This document shows, one piece after another, positions 10,174-20,861 of a stretch of 64,000 nucleotides of DNA. The translations under genes and the position numbers were made by a program. The stretch spans positions 2,091,001 to 2,155,000 of the forward strand of contig NZ_CP120233.1 in assembly GCF_030012985.1 (NCBI RefSeq), written 5' to 3'. Origin of the DNA: Microbulbifer sp. VAAF005. Lineage in GTDB: Bacteria; Pseudomonadota; Gammaproteobacteria; Pseudomonadales; Cellvibrionaceae. Every line of letters starts with the position of its first letter. Within the stretch, counting starts at the first letter, position 1. The notes under the pieces were generated by a model. That model saw only the letters and a program-made list of their open reading frames with translations. It was not told where the DNA came from and searched no databases.

Positions 10174-13100
10174 ACGAGAGCTTTTCAATTGCACAATGGA
10201 TAGATAAAGTTCATCAATTGGTCCTGGCAGCCAAAGTTTACCAGGAGCTCCCCTTTGAGCGTTTGGTTAAATTGCTGAAAGTGGAACGAGACCCCTCCCG
10301 CCACCCTTTATTTCAAGTCCTGTTTAGTCTGGAAAGCGTCCAGCTGAATGTAGAAAAAAGTAAAAACCCCCTTTCACCCAGCAATCCTTAAACGACCTAA
10401 ATCAACAAGATCTTGTTAACAAAGAATCACTGGAAGATATTCAACACCATCAAGAGTATTCTCCAGCCAAATTTGATTTGAGTTTATATATTAATGACTC
10501 GGAACCCGAACTTAACGGCGCCTTTAATTTTGCTACCAGCTTATTTGATCAGCAGACAATCAAGCGATTCGCTGATTTATATCAAAGAATATTGGCTCAA
10601 ATGGTTTTCGATGTACATCAGCCTATTGCTTATATGGATTTGGCTTGTCAGCAGGAGAGGCAAATTTTACTAAATGACTGGGTCAAAACCACACAAAGTT
10701 CATCTCTGAGCTTATGTCTTCATCAACTATTTGAAGAGCGAGTTAAGACCTTTGCCGACAAACCAGCAATATCATTTAAGCAACAAACCCTCAGTTATCA
10801 ACAGCTAAACAATAGAGCCAACCAACTGGCACTAAAGCTACAAGCTGATTATCTATCAGCACAGGGAAAACAACTTGAACCGGATACTTTGATTGGCATT
10901 TTCCTTGATCGCAGCCTGGAAATGGTAATTAGTATTTTAGCTATTCTCAAGGCTGGCGGTACTTATGTGCCTATTTCTCCAGACTACCCCAAGAGTCGAA
11001 GCTTGTATATTCTACAAGACACTAAAGTCTCCTTGGTCATAACGACAAAAAAATATGCTCACACTTTTACTGCTTTCTCTGGCGAACTGGAGCTGATACC
11101 CAAATTGGTATATGCAGACACCTTAGGACCTCAAGCTACTAGCGACAGACGAGCGCCTTTAAGCGCTGTTAAACCTCAGGATCTGGCTTATGTGATTTAT
11201 ACCTCTGGCACAACAGGCAAACCTAAAGGGGTGTTACAAACTCATGAAAATGTGATGCGTTTATTACAGGTCACCCAGGCCGATTTCGGATTCAATGATA
11301 GCGATGCCTGGGTACTTTACCACGCTTATACCTTCGATTTCAGTGTTTGGGAACTTTGGGGCGCTTTGACTACAGGTGGAAAACTTGTAATCCCAACGAC
11401 AGAAATCACAAAAGATCTACCCACCTTTGTTCGTTTGTGTCAGCAAGAGCAAGTGACAGTGTTAAACCAAACACCAGCTGCCTTTTATGCACTAGTTGAT
11501 ACATTAAGGATCACCGGAGAAAGTCTTGAAGCACTTCGATTAGTGATTTTTGGAGGGGATAAGCTAAATATTGAACAGCTTAAAGGTTGGTGGGATACCT
11601 ATGGTAATAAATCAACTCAACTGGTAAATATGTATGGTATTACAGAGACGACCGTGCACGTGACCTATAAAGAGTTAACAGCCAACGATGATACGGCTTG
11701 CTCCAATATCGGTCGGCCATTAAGGGATATGAAGGCATATGTACTCAATAGTAAATTAATACCTTTACCGATCGGTGCTCCGGGGGAGCTATATGTAGGC
11801 GGATCAGGGTTGGCCAGGGGGTACCTTAACAGGCCCGAACTTACGGCTGAGAGATTTATTGAGAACCCTTTTGTTGCATCAGGGGGAAACATCAAAAACC
11901 GGCTGTATAAAACTGGAGATTTAGTCCGCTGGCTGCCTAACGGTGAACTTGAGTATCTTGGACGAAATGATGCCCAGGTAAAAATTCGAGGTTATCGTAT
12001 TGAACTGGGTGAAATTGAAGCTGCCCTAGCCCAACATCCTCAAGTACAGCAGGTAGCGGTAATTGACAGGATACAAGGAAAGAATAAGTACCTTGCCGCC
12101 TATGTCGTTCTCAGTGAAAAGAAAAGTGCAGATCCTAGCGAGTTAAAAGCTTTTGTTTCTGAGTTCCTGCCTGATTATATGGTGCCTTCCACCTTTACCT
12201 TCCTGGATACATTGCCGTTAACAATAAACGGAAAATTAAATCGCGTGGCCCTGCCCTATCCAGAATTTACTAGCAAGGTTGAATATGTTGCGCCAGAAAA
12301 TGAACTGGAGCAGGAGTTGTGCCTGATTTGGCAAAGGGTATTGGGTATAGATACTGTCGGAGTACTAGACAGCTTCTTTGAATTGGGAGGGGACTCAATA
12401 CTGTTACTTAAAGTTTACCATCATTGTAGTCGCAACAATATCCGAGTTTCACCTAAACTACTCAATGAACAACCCACTATCAGGGGCTTGGCTGAAAGTA
12501 TCAAAGCAGAACCCATGCCTGATTTTTCATCCTGCACCGGGGATGAAATTGTTAACTTTTTGACTGGTTATAATGAATTCAATAAATTGATGACCTTTAA
12601 CGAAGCCAGTAACAAAACCGGTTTATTCCTAATTCCAGCAGCAGCAGGCCCTGAAACTTTTACTCCACTGGTGGAAAAACTGGACATCAACCGACCGGTC
12701 CACTTGCTGGAAAATATCCAGGTGTACAGTGGCCGGCAAATAAGACTGAATTATTTGATTGACTATTATTTTGCTGTGATACGTAAGAAACAGGCAAGTG
12801 GGCCCTATTTGCTGGGTGGCTACTGCGAAGGTGCTATGGTTTCCCTTGGTATCGCCCAAAAACTGATAGCTTTGGGCGAGAGGGTCGAATTGCTATTTTT
12901 AATCGATCCCGTGGTGATCACTATAGAGCAAAATCTGATTGACACCATAAAACAGGATCCGAGGCTACCTAAATGTGGGCGTTTTGAAGCTGAAATGGTT
13001 GATACTTTTCTTTTCTATGCCGAATATGTCAAATCACTTCAGCCCTATAGTGGACCAGTAGTTTTCTTTGAAGGCAGTAGTGTCTCTGATGAGGCAACCC

Positions 13101-13357
13101 CAACACAAATCCTTGCTGTGATCAATGACTATGTTGACATTCAAGAATTGTTCAACAAGGGCTTCTCAACACCAAAAAATGGTTTCGAAAGTTTATTGTT
13201 AAATTGCGATTATATTGCCATAGATGCAAAACATGAGCGAATCATGATAGAAGATGAAACACTGAATACTATGGCCAACGTAATCAACCTTAAATTTTCC
13301 TCCAGCTACGATAATTATCTAGAGACTGAAACTCATAGCGAAGTAATTTATAGTTAA
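10174..13357 (+). CDS. NRPS subunit 2, end of C, A4, T4 and thioesterase
   Basis: Remainder of subunit 2. It holds the end of the C domain (to about 10650, across a second frameshift), A4 (about 10720-12260; YTSGTTGKPKG, MYGITETT, YKTGDL), T4 (FELGGDSI near 12380) and a C-terminal type I thioesterase (about 12600-13350) that should release the peptide. The A4 pocket read by eye, DFWNIGMVH-K, equals the classical threonine code. The thioesterase nucleophile motif is GGYCEG: Cys (codon 12824-12826) replaces the usual Ser of GxSxG, with Asp in LFLIDP and His in AKHERI completing a plausible triad. Known Cys thioesterases in NRPSs include strained-ring-forming enzymes such as ObiF. There is no epimerase or tailoring domain. 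The MFS exporter gene follows after 197 bp. Confidence 0.93.
10354..10371 (+). other. Second frameshift site in NRPS subunit 2 (A6, A5 and C5 tracts)
   Basis: The C domain frame that resumed after 10167 ends at a stop at 10389. A single added base in this A/C-rich stretch gives a continuous reading KNPPFTQQSLNDLNQ that flows into SPAKFDLSLYIND, the conserved end of the C domain. It is the third one-base loss in this NRPS operon. Confidence 0.78.
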
Positions 13358-13554
13358 ATGAAGATCCGCTGAAAACTAAGATTTAGCTTTGTTAATGCTC
13401 AAAATTACAGTTGAATTGAGGTAGATTCTGACTTATTCCCTTATACACCTACATTCCTTGAATATATTTTATCAAGAAAAAATTTACATCTACATATTTA
13501 CGATAGAACTTTTGAGGAATTGGGTATTTTTTAGGGACTTCCCAGGAAGGATTT

Positions 13555-14817
13555 ATGGAACGACAAGAATTAATCCGCTTATACGGATTTCAAATGGGGT
13601 GGGGATTTTTCTCCACCTACTTAGTTTTACCGATATTAACACCTTTTTTTTTAGCTATGGGCCTGTCTATGCCACAGCTGGGAATAATACTGGCAGTCAT
13701 GGGGTTGTCAGTCATGCTTTTTGAACTACCTACCGGTAGCTTGGCGGATCAGATCGGGAGAAAAAAGGTATATCTAATTTCCCTGACGATGTCTATGGCT
13801 TGTTACCTAGTGCTATTGGTTTGGCAAAGCTTTTATGGAGCTTTACTGGCAATGTTTTTATGGGGAGCTAGTCAGGCATTATTTTCTGGCTCTTTAAATG
13901 CCTGGTTTGTAGAGTGCTTTAACCAAGCCGAGGGTACAATGAGCCTGCAAGAGGGTTTTTCACATATCGCGACTCGTGCCGGACTCATTGGGGCTCTTGG
14001 TGCAATGAGCTGCGCCCTAGTAGTAGGAGGCGGGGAGTATTTCGGGCATTATGACCTGGACTTATATCGGGGACTTTTAGCTTTATCCCTGTTTAGCAGC
14101 TTACTCTTATTTGCCTTTACCGAGATAAAAATCAGAGAAAATCGTGTATTTGATCATTTTCGACTTTCAAATATCCGCCAAATCCCTAGCCAACTCAGTT
14201 TAGGTATTAAAGCCTGCTATTCACCATCACTATGGCGCTTATTGTTGGCTGTTATTTTATTGACTCCAATAGCTAGTGCTGTCGAAAAATATTGGCCAGT
14301 TCGCTTAGAGGCCTTATCGGGCGATATGCCCGTAGGTTGGCTGTATGGGCTATTAATGGCATTAATTATGTTACTAGGCAGTTTGTCAGCGAAAATCACT
14401 ACCTGGATGGCTCAATTTTTTAATCAGCAATTGGGAAAAGTACTTTTGGTAGCCAGCCTGATAAAATTATCTCTGGTGATGTTGCTGGCTTTATCTGGAG
14501 ATCTATTACTGTTTGTAAGTTTATTCTTATTGTTTAATTTTAGCATCGGCCTGGGTCTTTCTGCCTCCGCTCAGTTACAACATCAAGCAGTCAAGGACGA
14601 GGTCAGGTCAACTGTTGACTCCATTTTTTCATTAACGACTCGCTTTGGTGGTGTCATCGGTTCACTAGTTTGTGGTTTTGGCGCAGCTGAAATAGGACTG
14701 AACAATACTTGGTTATTGTTAGCAGCCATGGGGCTTTGTGGTAGTAGTATATTCCTGAGTTCAGAATTTAACCCTACGATCATAGATAAAGACAAGCAAA
14801 TAATAGAGCACGGTTAG
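13555..14817 (+). CDS. MFS efflux transporter, probable exporter of the NRPS product
   Basis: A 420-residue major facilitator protein with about twelve hydrophobic segments. The loop 2-3 signature appears as GSLADQIGRKK (residues about 61-71), typical of drug/metabolite proton antiporters. The start at 13555 has a strong AGGAAGG ribosome site five bases upstream; the longer overlapping frame from 13458 is unrelated. The gene lies 197 bp after the NRPS thioesterase, on the same strand and with similar low GC. Export of, or self-protection from, the peptide is therefore the likely role, inferred from position. A hairpin follows the stop codon. Confidence 0.85.
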   Translation: MERQELIRLYGFQMGWGFFSTYLVLPILTPFFLAMGLSMPQLGIILAVMGLSVMLFELPTGSLADQIGRKKVYLISLTMSMACYLVLLVWQSFYGALLAMFLWGASQALFSGSLNAWFVECFNQAEGTMSLQEGFSHIATRAGLIGALGAMSCALVVGGGEYFGHYDLDLYRGLLALSLFSSLLLFAFTEIKIRENRVFDHFRLSNIRQIPSQLSLGIKACYSPSLWRLLLAVILLTPIASAVEKYWPVRLEALSGDMPVGWLYGLLMALIMLLGSLSAKITTWMAQFFNQQLGKVLLVASLIKLSLVMLLALSGDLLLFVSLFLLFNFSIGLGLSASAQLQHQAVKDEVRSTVDSIFSLTTRFGGVIGSLVCGFGAAEIGLNNTWLLLAAMGLCGSSIFLSSEFNPTIIDKDKQIIEHG

Positions 14818-14828
14818 CCTCTAGTCCC

Positions 14829-14846
14829 ATCCCCCTTCGGGGGGAT
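14829..14846 (+). terminator. Hairpin with UUCG tetraloop after the NRPS-MFS operon
   Basis: A seven-base-pair stem (ATCCCCC/GGGGGAT) closed by a TTCG tetraloop sits 12 bp after the MFS stop. No T-run follows, so it may stabilise the 3' end or act weakly as a terminator. Confidence 0.5.
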
Positions 14847-15510
14847 AGCCTACTTGCAGGGGAGCAATTGATACCCTCAAGAATAATTATTTCGTCGAAG
14901 CTTCTTTCTATCCTAATCACTTCGCTATCCCACTCCAGACATCAGCTCATTAGGTGGATCGAAAGATCCTATACCCGGGTCAAACGACAGCTAATGCAGA
15001 TCTCATTCCATAAGCTATATCCATGATCGCAATTCTTGATGGCAGATACGTCGCTCTCAATAAGGTGTTAGTTAATTGGAGAAGCAGCTAAGATGGTGAG
15101 CTTTTGTGAAATTGTGGGGAAGATGAACAGCATTCCATTAACAGTTAGCGGCCTGTAAGGAAAATAGCCAACCATCAAATCTGCTCAGCCATGCGTAGAA
15201 GAAAATCTCACCAACCCAAAATTCACAGGATTTAACCCACTTTTTGGGCCCAAATTTAGCAGTTTCCTCGCTCAAATCCCGCAGATTGCCCCTACTCGCC
15301 CCGATTGCTAAGATGCGCGCCTGCCGCTATGGCCCGGCTTCCCCTTTGGTTCCGTATTGCGACACTGGGGCTGCCTGCAAACCGATTTTCCCAAGCGTTA
15401 CCCTCGCCTATCCGCAACGCGGAGGCCCGAGGCTTTCCACAGGAAAAGCGGTACTGAGGCCAGGTGCTATTTTTAACCGCGAGCGCACCGCGACGACTCC
15501 CTGCGACTAC
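14847..15510. other. Intergenic stretch upstream of gcvP; no gene recognised
   Basis: About 660 bp without a convincing coding region. The first half is AT-rich, like the NRPS island; from about 15240 it becomes GC-rich, like gcvP. Overlapping open frames on both strands near 15244-15762 have no recognisable protein features. I looked for a glycine riboswitch, expected before some gcv genes, and could not recognise its conserved core. AGGA at 15511-15514 is the ribosome site of gcvP. Confidence 0.5.
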
Positions 15511-15523
15511 AGGAACGAAGTTT

Positions 15524-18415
15524 ATGACCCAACCATCGCTGCAGCAGTTGGAACAACACGACGCCTTTATCCATCGCCATATTGGCCCCGATGCCAAACA
15601 GGTAGAGGCCATGCTGGAAACCCTTGGAGTTGCCAGCCTCGAAGAGCTGATCGAGAAAACCGTGCCCGAAGCCATTCGCAAGACCGATGAGCTGGATCTG
15701 GCCGATGCGATCAATGAAGTTGAGGCCCTCGCAGAGCTGAAAGATATCGCGGCGCGCAACAAGATCTACCGTACCTTTATTGGTATGGGTTACCACGACA
15801 CCATTACCCCCAATGTGATCCTGCGCAACGTGCTGGAGAATCCGGGTTGGTACACCGCCTATACCCCTTACCAACCGGAAATTGCCCAGGGCCGCCTGGA
15901 AGGCCTGCTGAACTTCCAGCAGATGATTATGGACCTCACCGGTATGGAATTGGCCAACGCCTCCATGCTGGATGAAGGTACCGCAGCAGCTGAAGCCATG
16001 GCCATGTGTAAGCGCCAGGTCAAACGCAACAAATCCAACGTCTACTTTGTAGACCAGGACTGCCACCCGCAAACCATCGCCGTAGTTAAGACCCGCGCCG
16101 AGCACTTCGGCTTCGAAGTAGTTGTAGGCGATGTGGAAAAAGATATCCCCGCCGAGCTGTTCGGTGCCCTGCTGCAATACCCCGGTAGCACCGGCCGCGT
16201 ACGTGACCTAACTGATATTATTGCCAAAGTACACGAAGCCAACGCCCTGGTAACCGTGGCCGCTGATCTGATGAGCCTGGTAGCCCTCCGGGCACCCGGT
16301 GATATGGGCGCAGACGTGGTTGTTGGCTGTAACCAACGCTTCGGCATCCCCATGGGCTACGGTGGTCCCCACGCCGGTTTCTTCGCCTTCCGCGAAGCTT
16401 ACAAACGCTCCGCACCGGGTCGTATTATCGGTGTTTCCGTAGACAGCAAAGGCAAGCGTGCCCTGCGCATGGCTATGCAGACCCGCGAACAACATATTCG
16501 CCGCGAGAAAGCCAACTCCAACATCTGTACTTCCCAGGTCCTGTTGGCGGTAATGAGCGCTTTCTATGCGATTTACCACGGCCCTGAAGGCCTGAAAACC
16601 ATCGCTGCCCGCATCCAGCGCCTGGCAGATATTCTCGCTTCCGCCCTGCAGCAGGAAGGCTTCAATCTGGCCCACGACAGCTGGTTCGATACCCTAAATG
16701 TCACCGTTGGCGCCAAGCAGGAAGAAATTTACCAGCGCGCCCTGGCCGCTGAGATCAACCTGCGTAAAATTGGTGAAGACGCCCTGGGTGTGAGCCTGAG
16801 TGAGACCGCCACCCTGCAAGATGTGTCCGACCTGCTCAATGCCTTTATCGGCACCGAACACAGCATCGATCTGCATACTCTGGACAGCGAAATTGCCAGC
16901 AAGGGCTCTCTGGGTGTACCCGCCTCCCTGGTGCGCGATACTGAATTCCTGACCCATCCGGTGTTCAACACCTACCACTCCGAGACCGAGATGCTGCGCT
17001 ACCTCAAGTCTCTGGAAGCCAAGGATATCGCCCTGAATCACTCCATGATTCCCCTGGGCTCCTGCACCATGAAGCTGAACGCCACCGCCGAGATGATCCC
17101 GGTCACCTGGCCCGAGTTCGGCAAGCTGCACCCCTTCGCACCCGTAGATCAAGCGGAAGGCTACGCGGAAATGTTCCGCCAGCTCCAGCAGATGCTGTCC
17201 GCCTGTACCGGTTACGATGCCGTTAGCCTGCAACCCAATGCCGGCTCCCAAGGCGAATACGCAGGCTTGGTTGCCATCAAGAAGTACTTCGAAGCGAAGG
17301 GCGAAACCCAGCGCGATATCTGCCTGATTCCCGCCTCTGCCCACGGCACCAACCCAGCATCCGCCATGATGGTGAGTATGAAAGTGGTTGTGGTTGCCTG
17401 TGATGATAAAGGCAATGTGGATATCGAAGACCTGAAAGCCAAAATCGAAGAACACGGCGACCGCGTTGCCGCACTGATGGTCACCTACCCGTCCACCCAC
17501 GGGGTGTTCGAAGAAGGTATCCGCGAAGTTTGCGATCTGGTTCACCAGGCTGGCGGCCAAGTTTATATTGATGGCGCCAACATGAACGCCCTGATCGGCG
17601 TCGCCGCTCCGGGCCAGTTCGGTGGTGACGTATCCCACCTGAACCTGCACAAAACTTTCTGTATTCCTCACGGTGGCGGCGGCCCCGGTATGGGTCCGAT
17701 CGCTGTTGGCGAGCATCTGAAGCCCTACCTGGCGGCCCACCCGGTGACTGAAGTACCGGAAACCAAGCTGGATAATGGCACCATATCCGCCGCTCCTTGG
17801 GGCTCCGCCAGCATCCTGCCGATCAGCTGGATGTATATCCGTATGATGGGTAAGCAGGGCATGAAGCAGGCTACCGAAATGGCAATCCTGAACGCCAACT
17901 ACGTAGCCAAGAAGCTGGGTGAGCACTACTCTCTACTCTACACCGGCACCAATGGCTTTGTTGCCCACGAGTGCCTGGTTGACCTGCGCCCCCTCAAGGA
18001 GGCCAGCGGTATCACTGAAGAGGATATCGCCAAGCGTTTGATGGACTTTGGCTTCCACTCCCCCACCATGTCCTTCCCCGTAGCCGGCACCCTGATGATC
18101 GAGCCTACCGAAAGTGAATCCAAGGGTGAACTGGATCGCTTTATCGAGGCTATGGCAACAATTCGCCAAGAAGTGGAAGATGTCACCAGCGGTAAATACA
18201 CCCCTGAAGACAACCCGCTGCACAACGCTCCCCACACCCTTGAGGACGTGATGAGCGATGAGTGGACACACAGCTACTCCCGCGATATCGCTGCGCGCCC
18301 GGCGGCGTGGTTAAAAGAGCATAAGGTGTGGCCCGCCGCTAACCGTATCGACAACGTATACGGCGACCGCAACCTGATTTGTTCCTGCCCTCCGATTGAG
18401 AGCTACGCTGAGTAA
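15524..18415 (+). CDS. gcvP: Glycine dehydrogenase (decarboxylating), P-protein
   Basis: P-protein of the glycine cleavage system: a PLP enzyme that decarboxylates glycine and passes the aminomethyl group to the lipoyl arm of GcvH. ATG 15524 ([22 protein letters not shown]) gives 963 residues, the normal length of single-chain GcvP; an upstream in-frame start at 15464 adds 20 atypical residues, and AGGA at 15511 supports 15524. Both halves of the duplicated PLP fold are present. The PLP lysine lies in [16 protein letters not shown] (K710). The gene stands alone: gcvT and gcvH are not adjacent, so the rest of the system must be elsewhere. Its high GC content contrasts with its neighbours. A good rho-independent terminator follows 26 bp after the stop. 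Confidence 0.98.
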   Translation: MTQPSLQQLEQHDAFIHRHIGPDAKQVEAMLETLGVASLEELIEKTVPEAIRKTDELDLADAINEVEALAELKDIAARNKIYRTFIGMGYHDTITPNVILRNVLENPGWYTAYTPYQPEIAQGRLEGLLNFQQMIMDLTGMELANASMLDEGTAAAEAMAMCKRQVKRNKSNVYFVDQDCHPQTIAVVKTRAEHFGFEVVVGDVEKDIPAELFGALLQYPGSTGRVRDLTDIIAKVHEANALVTVAADLMSLVALRAPGDMGADVVVGCNQRFGIPMGYGGPHAGFFAFREAYKRSAPGRIIGVSVDSKGKRALRMAMQTREQHIRREKANSNICTSQVLLAVMSAFYAIYHGPEGLKTIAARIQRLADILASALQQEGFNLAHDSWFDTLNVTVGAKQEEIYQRALAAEINLRKIGEDALGVSLSETATLQDVSDLLNAFIGTEHSIDLHTLDSEIASKGSLGVPASLVRDTEFLTHPVFNTYHSETEMLRYLKSLEAKDIALNHSMIPLGSCTMKLNATAEMIPVTWPEFGKLHPFAPVDQAEGYAEMFRQLQQMLSACTGYDAVSLQPNAGSQGEYAGLVAIKKYFEAKGETQRDICLIPASAHGTNPASAMMVSMKVVVVACDDKGNVDIEDLKAKIEEHGDRVAALMVTYPSTHGVFEEGIREVCDLVHQAGGQVYIDGANMNALIGVAAPGQFGGDVSHLNLHKTFCIPHGGGGPGMGPIAVGEHLKPYLAAHPVTEVPETKLDNGTISAAPWGSASILPISWMYIRMMGKQGMKQATEMAILNANYVAKKLGEHYSLLYTGTNGFVAHECLVDLRPLKEASGITEEDIAKRLMDFGFHSPTMSFPVAGTLMIEPTESESKGELDRFIEAMATIRQEVEDVTSGKYTPEDNPLHNAPHTLEDVMSDEWTHSYSRDIAARPAAWLKEHKVWPAANRIDNVYGDRNLICSCPPIESYAE

Positions 18416-18441
18416 GATCTAACACTCTCACAGGTGGATTT

Positions 18442-18468
18442 AAAAGCGGGCTTAATGCCCGCTTTTTT
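18442..18468 (+). terminator. Rho-independent terminator of gcvP
   Basis: A ten-base stem (AAAAGCGGGC/GCCCGCTTTT) with a TTAAT loop is followed by a T-run, 26 bp after the gcvP stop. Confidence 0.9.
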
Positions 18469-18687
18469 ATTCGACCCACAATACTTTTATCGAACTGGCA
18501 CAAACTCTCACTTCCTGTATAGCTACGTATTTGCAACCATCACCTTTCAACAATATTATTCTGCGTTAACTTAGTTAAAAATCCTCACATAGGCGGCGCC
18601 TAACAACAAAGAAACGGTATTAGAACGTTTTGGAAAAATTTAGCCAAACTTTCTAATCGTCCCAAGCTTTCAACATCGGAGGTGAAA

Positions 18688-19152
18688 GTGACCATTAAAG
18701 TTTTAAAAGAAATATTAATTGCGAAGGGAAAAGCAGACTCTTACTCTGACGGTCAAACACCCATAGATCTATGGAGAGCTCTGAACAAAAAATCAGACCA
18801 AGGTGTCTTCGACTTTATAGAAAAAGGTTTCATTCTGTCTAACGGACGTCCTAGACCAGCAGATATCACCATAGAATACCGCGATGGGACAGAGTGGGTT
18901 TGCATAAAGGATCGCCCCAGGGGACTCAGCACTTTTGATAAACCAGGATTACCAAAAGGCAAAAACTGGGAGTACTACAAAATTCCTACAGGGACAGTTT
19001 TGCCAGAAGGTATTGTAATTGTAAAAGATGAATATAACACCAGATTTGAGGCAACACACTATACGATAGCCCCAGCATACGACATGCCTCTGAATCAATT
19101 TAAGAGTAAGTTAAAAATACTAGAAAAATCCTTAATTAAGGAAGCTATATAA
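18688..19152 (+). CDS. Tse2-like ADP-ribosyltransferase-fold toxin
   Basis: A 154-residue protein that resembles Tse2, the Pseudomonas aeruginosa type VI secretion toxin that acts in the cytoplasm. Matching blocks, in order: GRPRPADI, GLSTFDKPGL (Tse2 GTSVFDRAGV), YKIPTGTVLPEGI (Tse2 FVIPDGTDIPPDL) and YNTRFEATHYTIAPA (Tse2 YNKRLQATHYTIMPA). GTG 18688 is chosen because GGAGG lies five bases upstream at 18678-18682; the GTG at 18682 overlaps that site. The stop overlaps the start of the next gene by one base, giving strong coupling to a small Tsi2-like partner. No VgrG, Hcp, PAAR or other secretion gene is in the window, so this may be an orphan effector or act as a chromosomal toxin-antitoxin module. 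Similarity was recalled, not searched. Confidence 0.85.
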   Translation: MTIKVLKEILIAKGKADSYSDGQTPIDLWRALNKKSDQGVFDFIEKGFILSNGRPRPADITIEYRDGTEWVCIKDRPRGLSTFDKPGLPKGKNWEYYKIPTGTVLPEGIVIVKDEYNTRFEATHYTIAPAYDMPLNQFKSKLKILEKSLIKEAI

Positions 19153-19364
19153 TGGAAGTACCTAATACCTGGGCACCACTACTAATTTCTGCTGTTAGAG
19201 ATGCCGTTTTGTATCAAGAAAGCCTTTTAAGAAGTGAGACCATAGGCGACAAGACAGACTATGAGGAGCATCACTTACAGCTAACACAGTTCCTGGAGTT
19301 TCTTAAAGAGGAATATAAAGTGATTGAAAAGGAAACAGGTATACCCTTAGAAAAACTATTATAA
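19152..19364 (+). CDS. Tsi2-like immunity protein / antitoxin
   Basis: A 70-residue acidic, all-helical-looking protein directly after the Tse2-like toxin; its ATG shares one base with the toxin stop (TAATG). Its size and C-terminal pattern (FLEFLKEEYKVIEKETGIPLEKLL) resemble Tsi2 of P. aeruginosa (about 77 residues, ending in a similar DDLKNAYEQ...GLPPYDRL helix-turn). By analogy it should bind and neutralise the toxin in the producing cell. Sequence similarity at this length is weak, and the assignment rests mainly on the gene pair. Confidence 0.75.
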   Translation: MEVPNTWAPLLISAVRDAVLYQESLLRSETIGDKTDYEEHHLQLTQFLEFLKEEYKVIEKETGIPLEKLL

Positions 19365-19371
19365 AGCTTTT

Positions 19372-19400
19372 CTTCTGGGTGGCTTCAAACCACCCTGAAG
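19372..19400 (+). terminator. Hairpin after the toxin-immunity pair
   Basis: CTTC-T-GGGTGG pairs with CCACCC-T-GAAG around a seven-base loop, starting 8 bp after the immunity gene stop. There is no clear T-run, so terminator function is likely but not certain. Confidence 0.55.
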
Positions 19401-19565
19401 CATATTAAGCTAAACAAATATATCCACACCACTTATCGCCCATAGCTGTATAGGATATCCCCATAAAAACAGTAATAATACAGACATTCCTGCCTGTACT
19501 GATTAGTTAGCTTTAGCACATCCCCGCTTCAGCAAGTCACACAAGATTCCACGGGGAATTTTTAA

Positions 19566-20861
19566 CTACTTAAGGCAACTAGGAACCGCTGAAGTACCTG
19601 GCCATATTGTAGAAAGATAACTGCTAGAATCTTTAGTCACATTAAATATCATAGTGCCACCACCAAGGTTATTATTTTCATTACAGGAGGCCAAAGCACT
19701 TGCAGTAGATGCACCATTCATCACAGTGGAGGCTCCAACACCTAGCTTAGACTTATCAACACCCAGGTTGATATATTTCTGGATTCGTGAAGTACAGCTT
19801 GAGCCCAACCAATAGCTCATCTCCCAACCATAAGTTAATTGGTCGCCCAGTTTCTTCCTATTCCATTCAGCCTGAAAAGCATCGGTATCACTCCAAAGTG
19901 CTTTAGAAATAATTTTGTTAGGCATCTTCTCTCGCAATGCACTAGTCACTTTTACCAAGGAGTCAGAATAGGTTTGGCTGCACTGTGAGTACTCATCATC
20001 AATATCAATACCATCCAACCCATACTGATCCACGGCATCTTTTAGCTGCTGAGCAAAGTCATCAGCGGACTGCTCATCGGCAAAACAGGACCAACCTGCA
20101 TTTTGGTGATTTCCGAGAACGCTGAGCACCACTTTCGTACCCTTGTCTTGCAAGTCTTGTACTGTACTCAAATTGTTATTGAGCAAGTCTGACACTTGGC
20201 CATTAAAATGCAGTACAGCTTTCTGACCATCGTAATTAATATTTGCCGCGAAGATCACAGCTATATCAAACAACTGGCTGCCATCGATCTCTGTAAAGCA
20301 GCCTGCATTGCCCAGGTTATTACTATTAACTTCTACGTAAGCAACTTTAGGCGCTGACACATTTTCCTGAGGAGTATCAGATTTACACAGAGTTGAGCCC
20401 AGCTCACGGATTTCATTCTTACGTGAACCACACCCATACCCGTTGCCATCCATGGAGGCATTATCGGCAAGATTTGCAATTTCCCAGTCCCCCAGGACGG
20501 AACACAGCTCATCCTTATAGATTTGAGCCTCAAGATAGGTGACCGGGCTTGCATCAGATGCACAGCTGCTTCCACTAACAACATGAGGCGCTGAAGGTTC
20601 GGATTTACACAATGTCATGGATAATTGGCGACTTTCATTACTCGTCAATTGGCAATTATTTCCCAGATGTTCTATTGAGGACCCGTCTGATAAACCAACC
20701 AAATCACCATTATTGAGAAGATCACAAAATTCATTAGGATAATTAAGCGCTTCAGAATAGCTTACTGTTGTAGTGTCCGAGGGACAGTCATCCGAATTGA
20801 CCACTTCAATATCTGCGTATGCACCAGTCTGAAATAAAATGGTGGCACAAGCAGCCTGCAT
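19566..20861 (-). CDS. GH18 endo-beta-N-acetylglucosaminidase (EndoH-type) with Cys-rich repeats
   Basis: A secreted glycosidase expected to cut the chitobiose core of N-glycans. Residues about 172-431 follow EndoH closely: VAYVEVNSNNLGNAG, FDIAVIFAANINYD, LHFN, KVVLSVLGNHQNAG, then the catalytic GLDGIDIDDEY. The DxxDxDxE residues are D283, D286, D288 and E290. Before this lie two related segments of about 60 residues (near 26-87 and 100-162), each with three to four cysteines and ending LCKS, possibly a binding module. The N-terminus is odd: ATG 20861 gives a hydrophobic stretch ending GAYA but lacks a basic n-region, while an in-frame ATG at 20885 would supply MKK but is separated by a TAG codon at 20874-20876. 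Gene order suggests work with the adjacent TonB receptor. Confidence 0.88.
   Translation of the reverse strand: MQAACATILFQTGAYADIEVVNSDDCPSDTTTVSYSEALNYPNEFCDLLNNGDLVGLSDGSSIEHLGNNCQLTSNESRQLSMTLCKSEPSAPHVVSGSSCASDASPVTYLEAQIYKDELCSVLGDWEIANLADNASMDGNGYGCGSRKNEIRELGSTLCKSDTPQENVSAPKVAYVEVNSNNLGNAGCFTEIDGSQLFDIAVIFAANINYDGQKAVLHFNGQVSDLLNNNLSTVQDLQDKGTKVVLSVLGNHQNAGWSCFADEQSADDFAQQLKDAVDQYGLDGIDIDDEYSQCSQTYSDSLVKVTSALREKMPNKIISKALWSDTDAFQAEWNRKKLGDQLTYGWEMSYWLGSSCTSRIQKYINLGVDKSKLGVGASTVMNGASTASALASCNENNNLGGGTMIFNVTKDSSSYLSTIWPGTSAVPSCLK

Noticed and set aside
15100..15523. Possible glycine riboswitch upstream of gcvP
   Set aside because: The conserved core could not be recognised on the plus strand; a covariance-model search would be needed to exclude a divergent form.
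16694..17926. Long antisense open frame (410 codons) inside gcvP
   Set aside because: It lies fully opposite a complete, conserved gcvP with strong codon bias; its protein is low-complexity and family-less.
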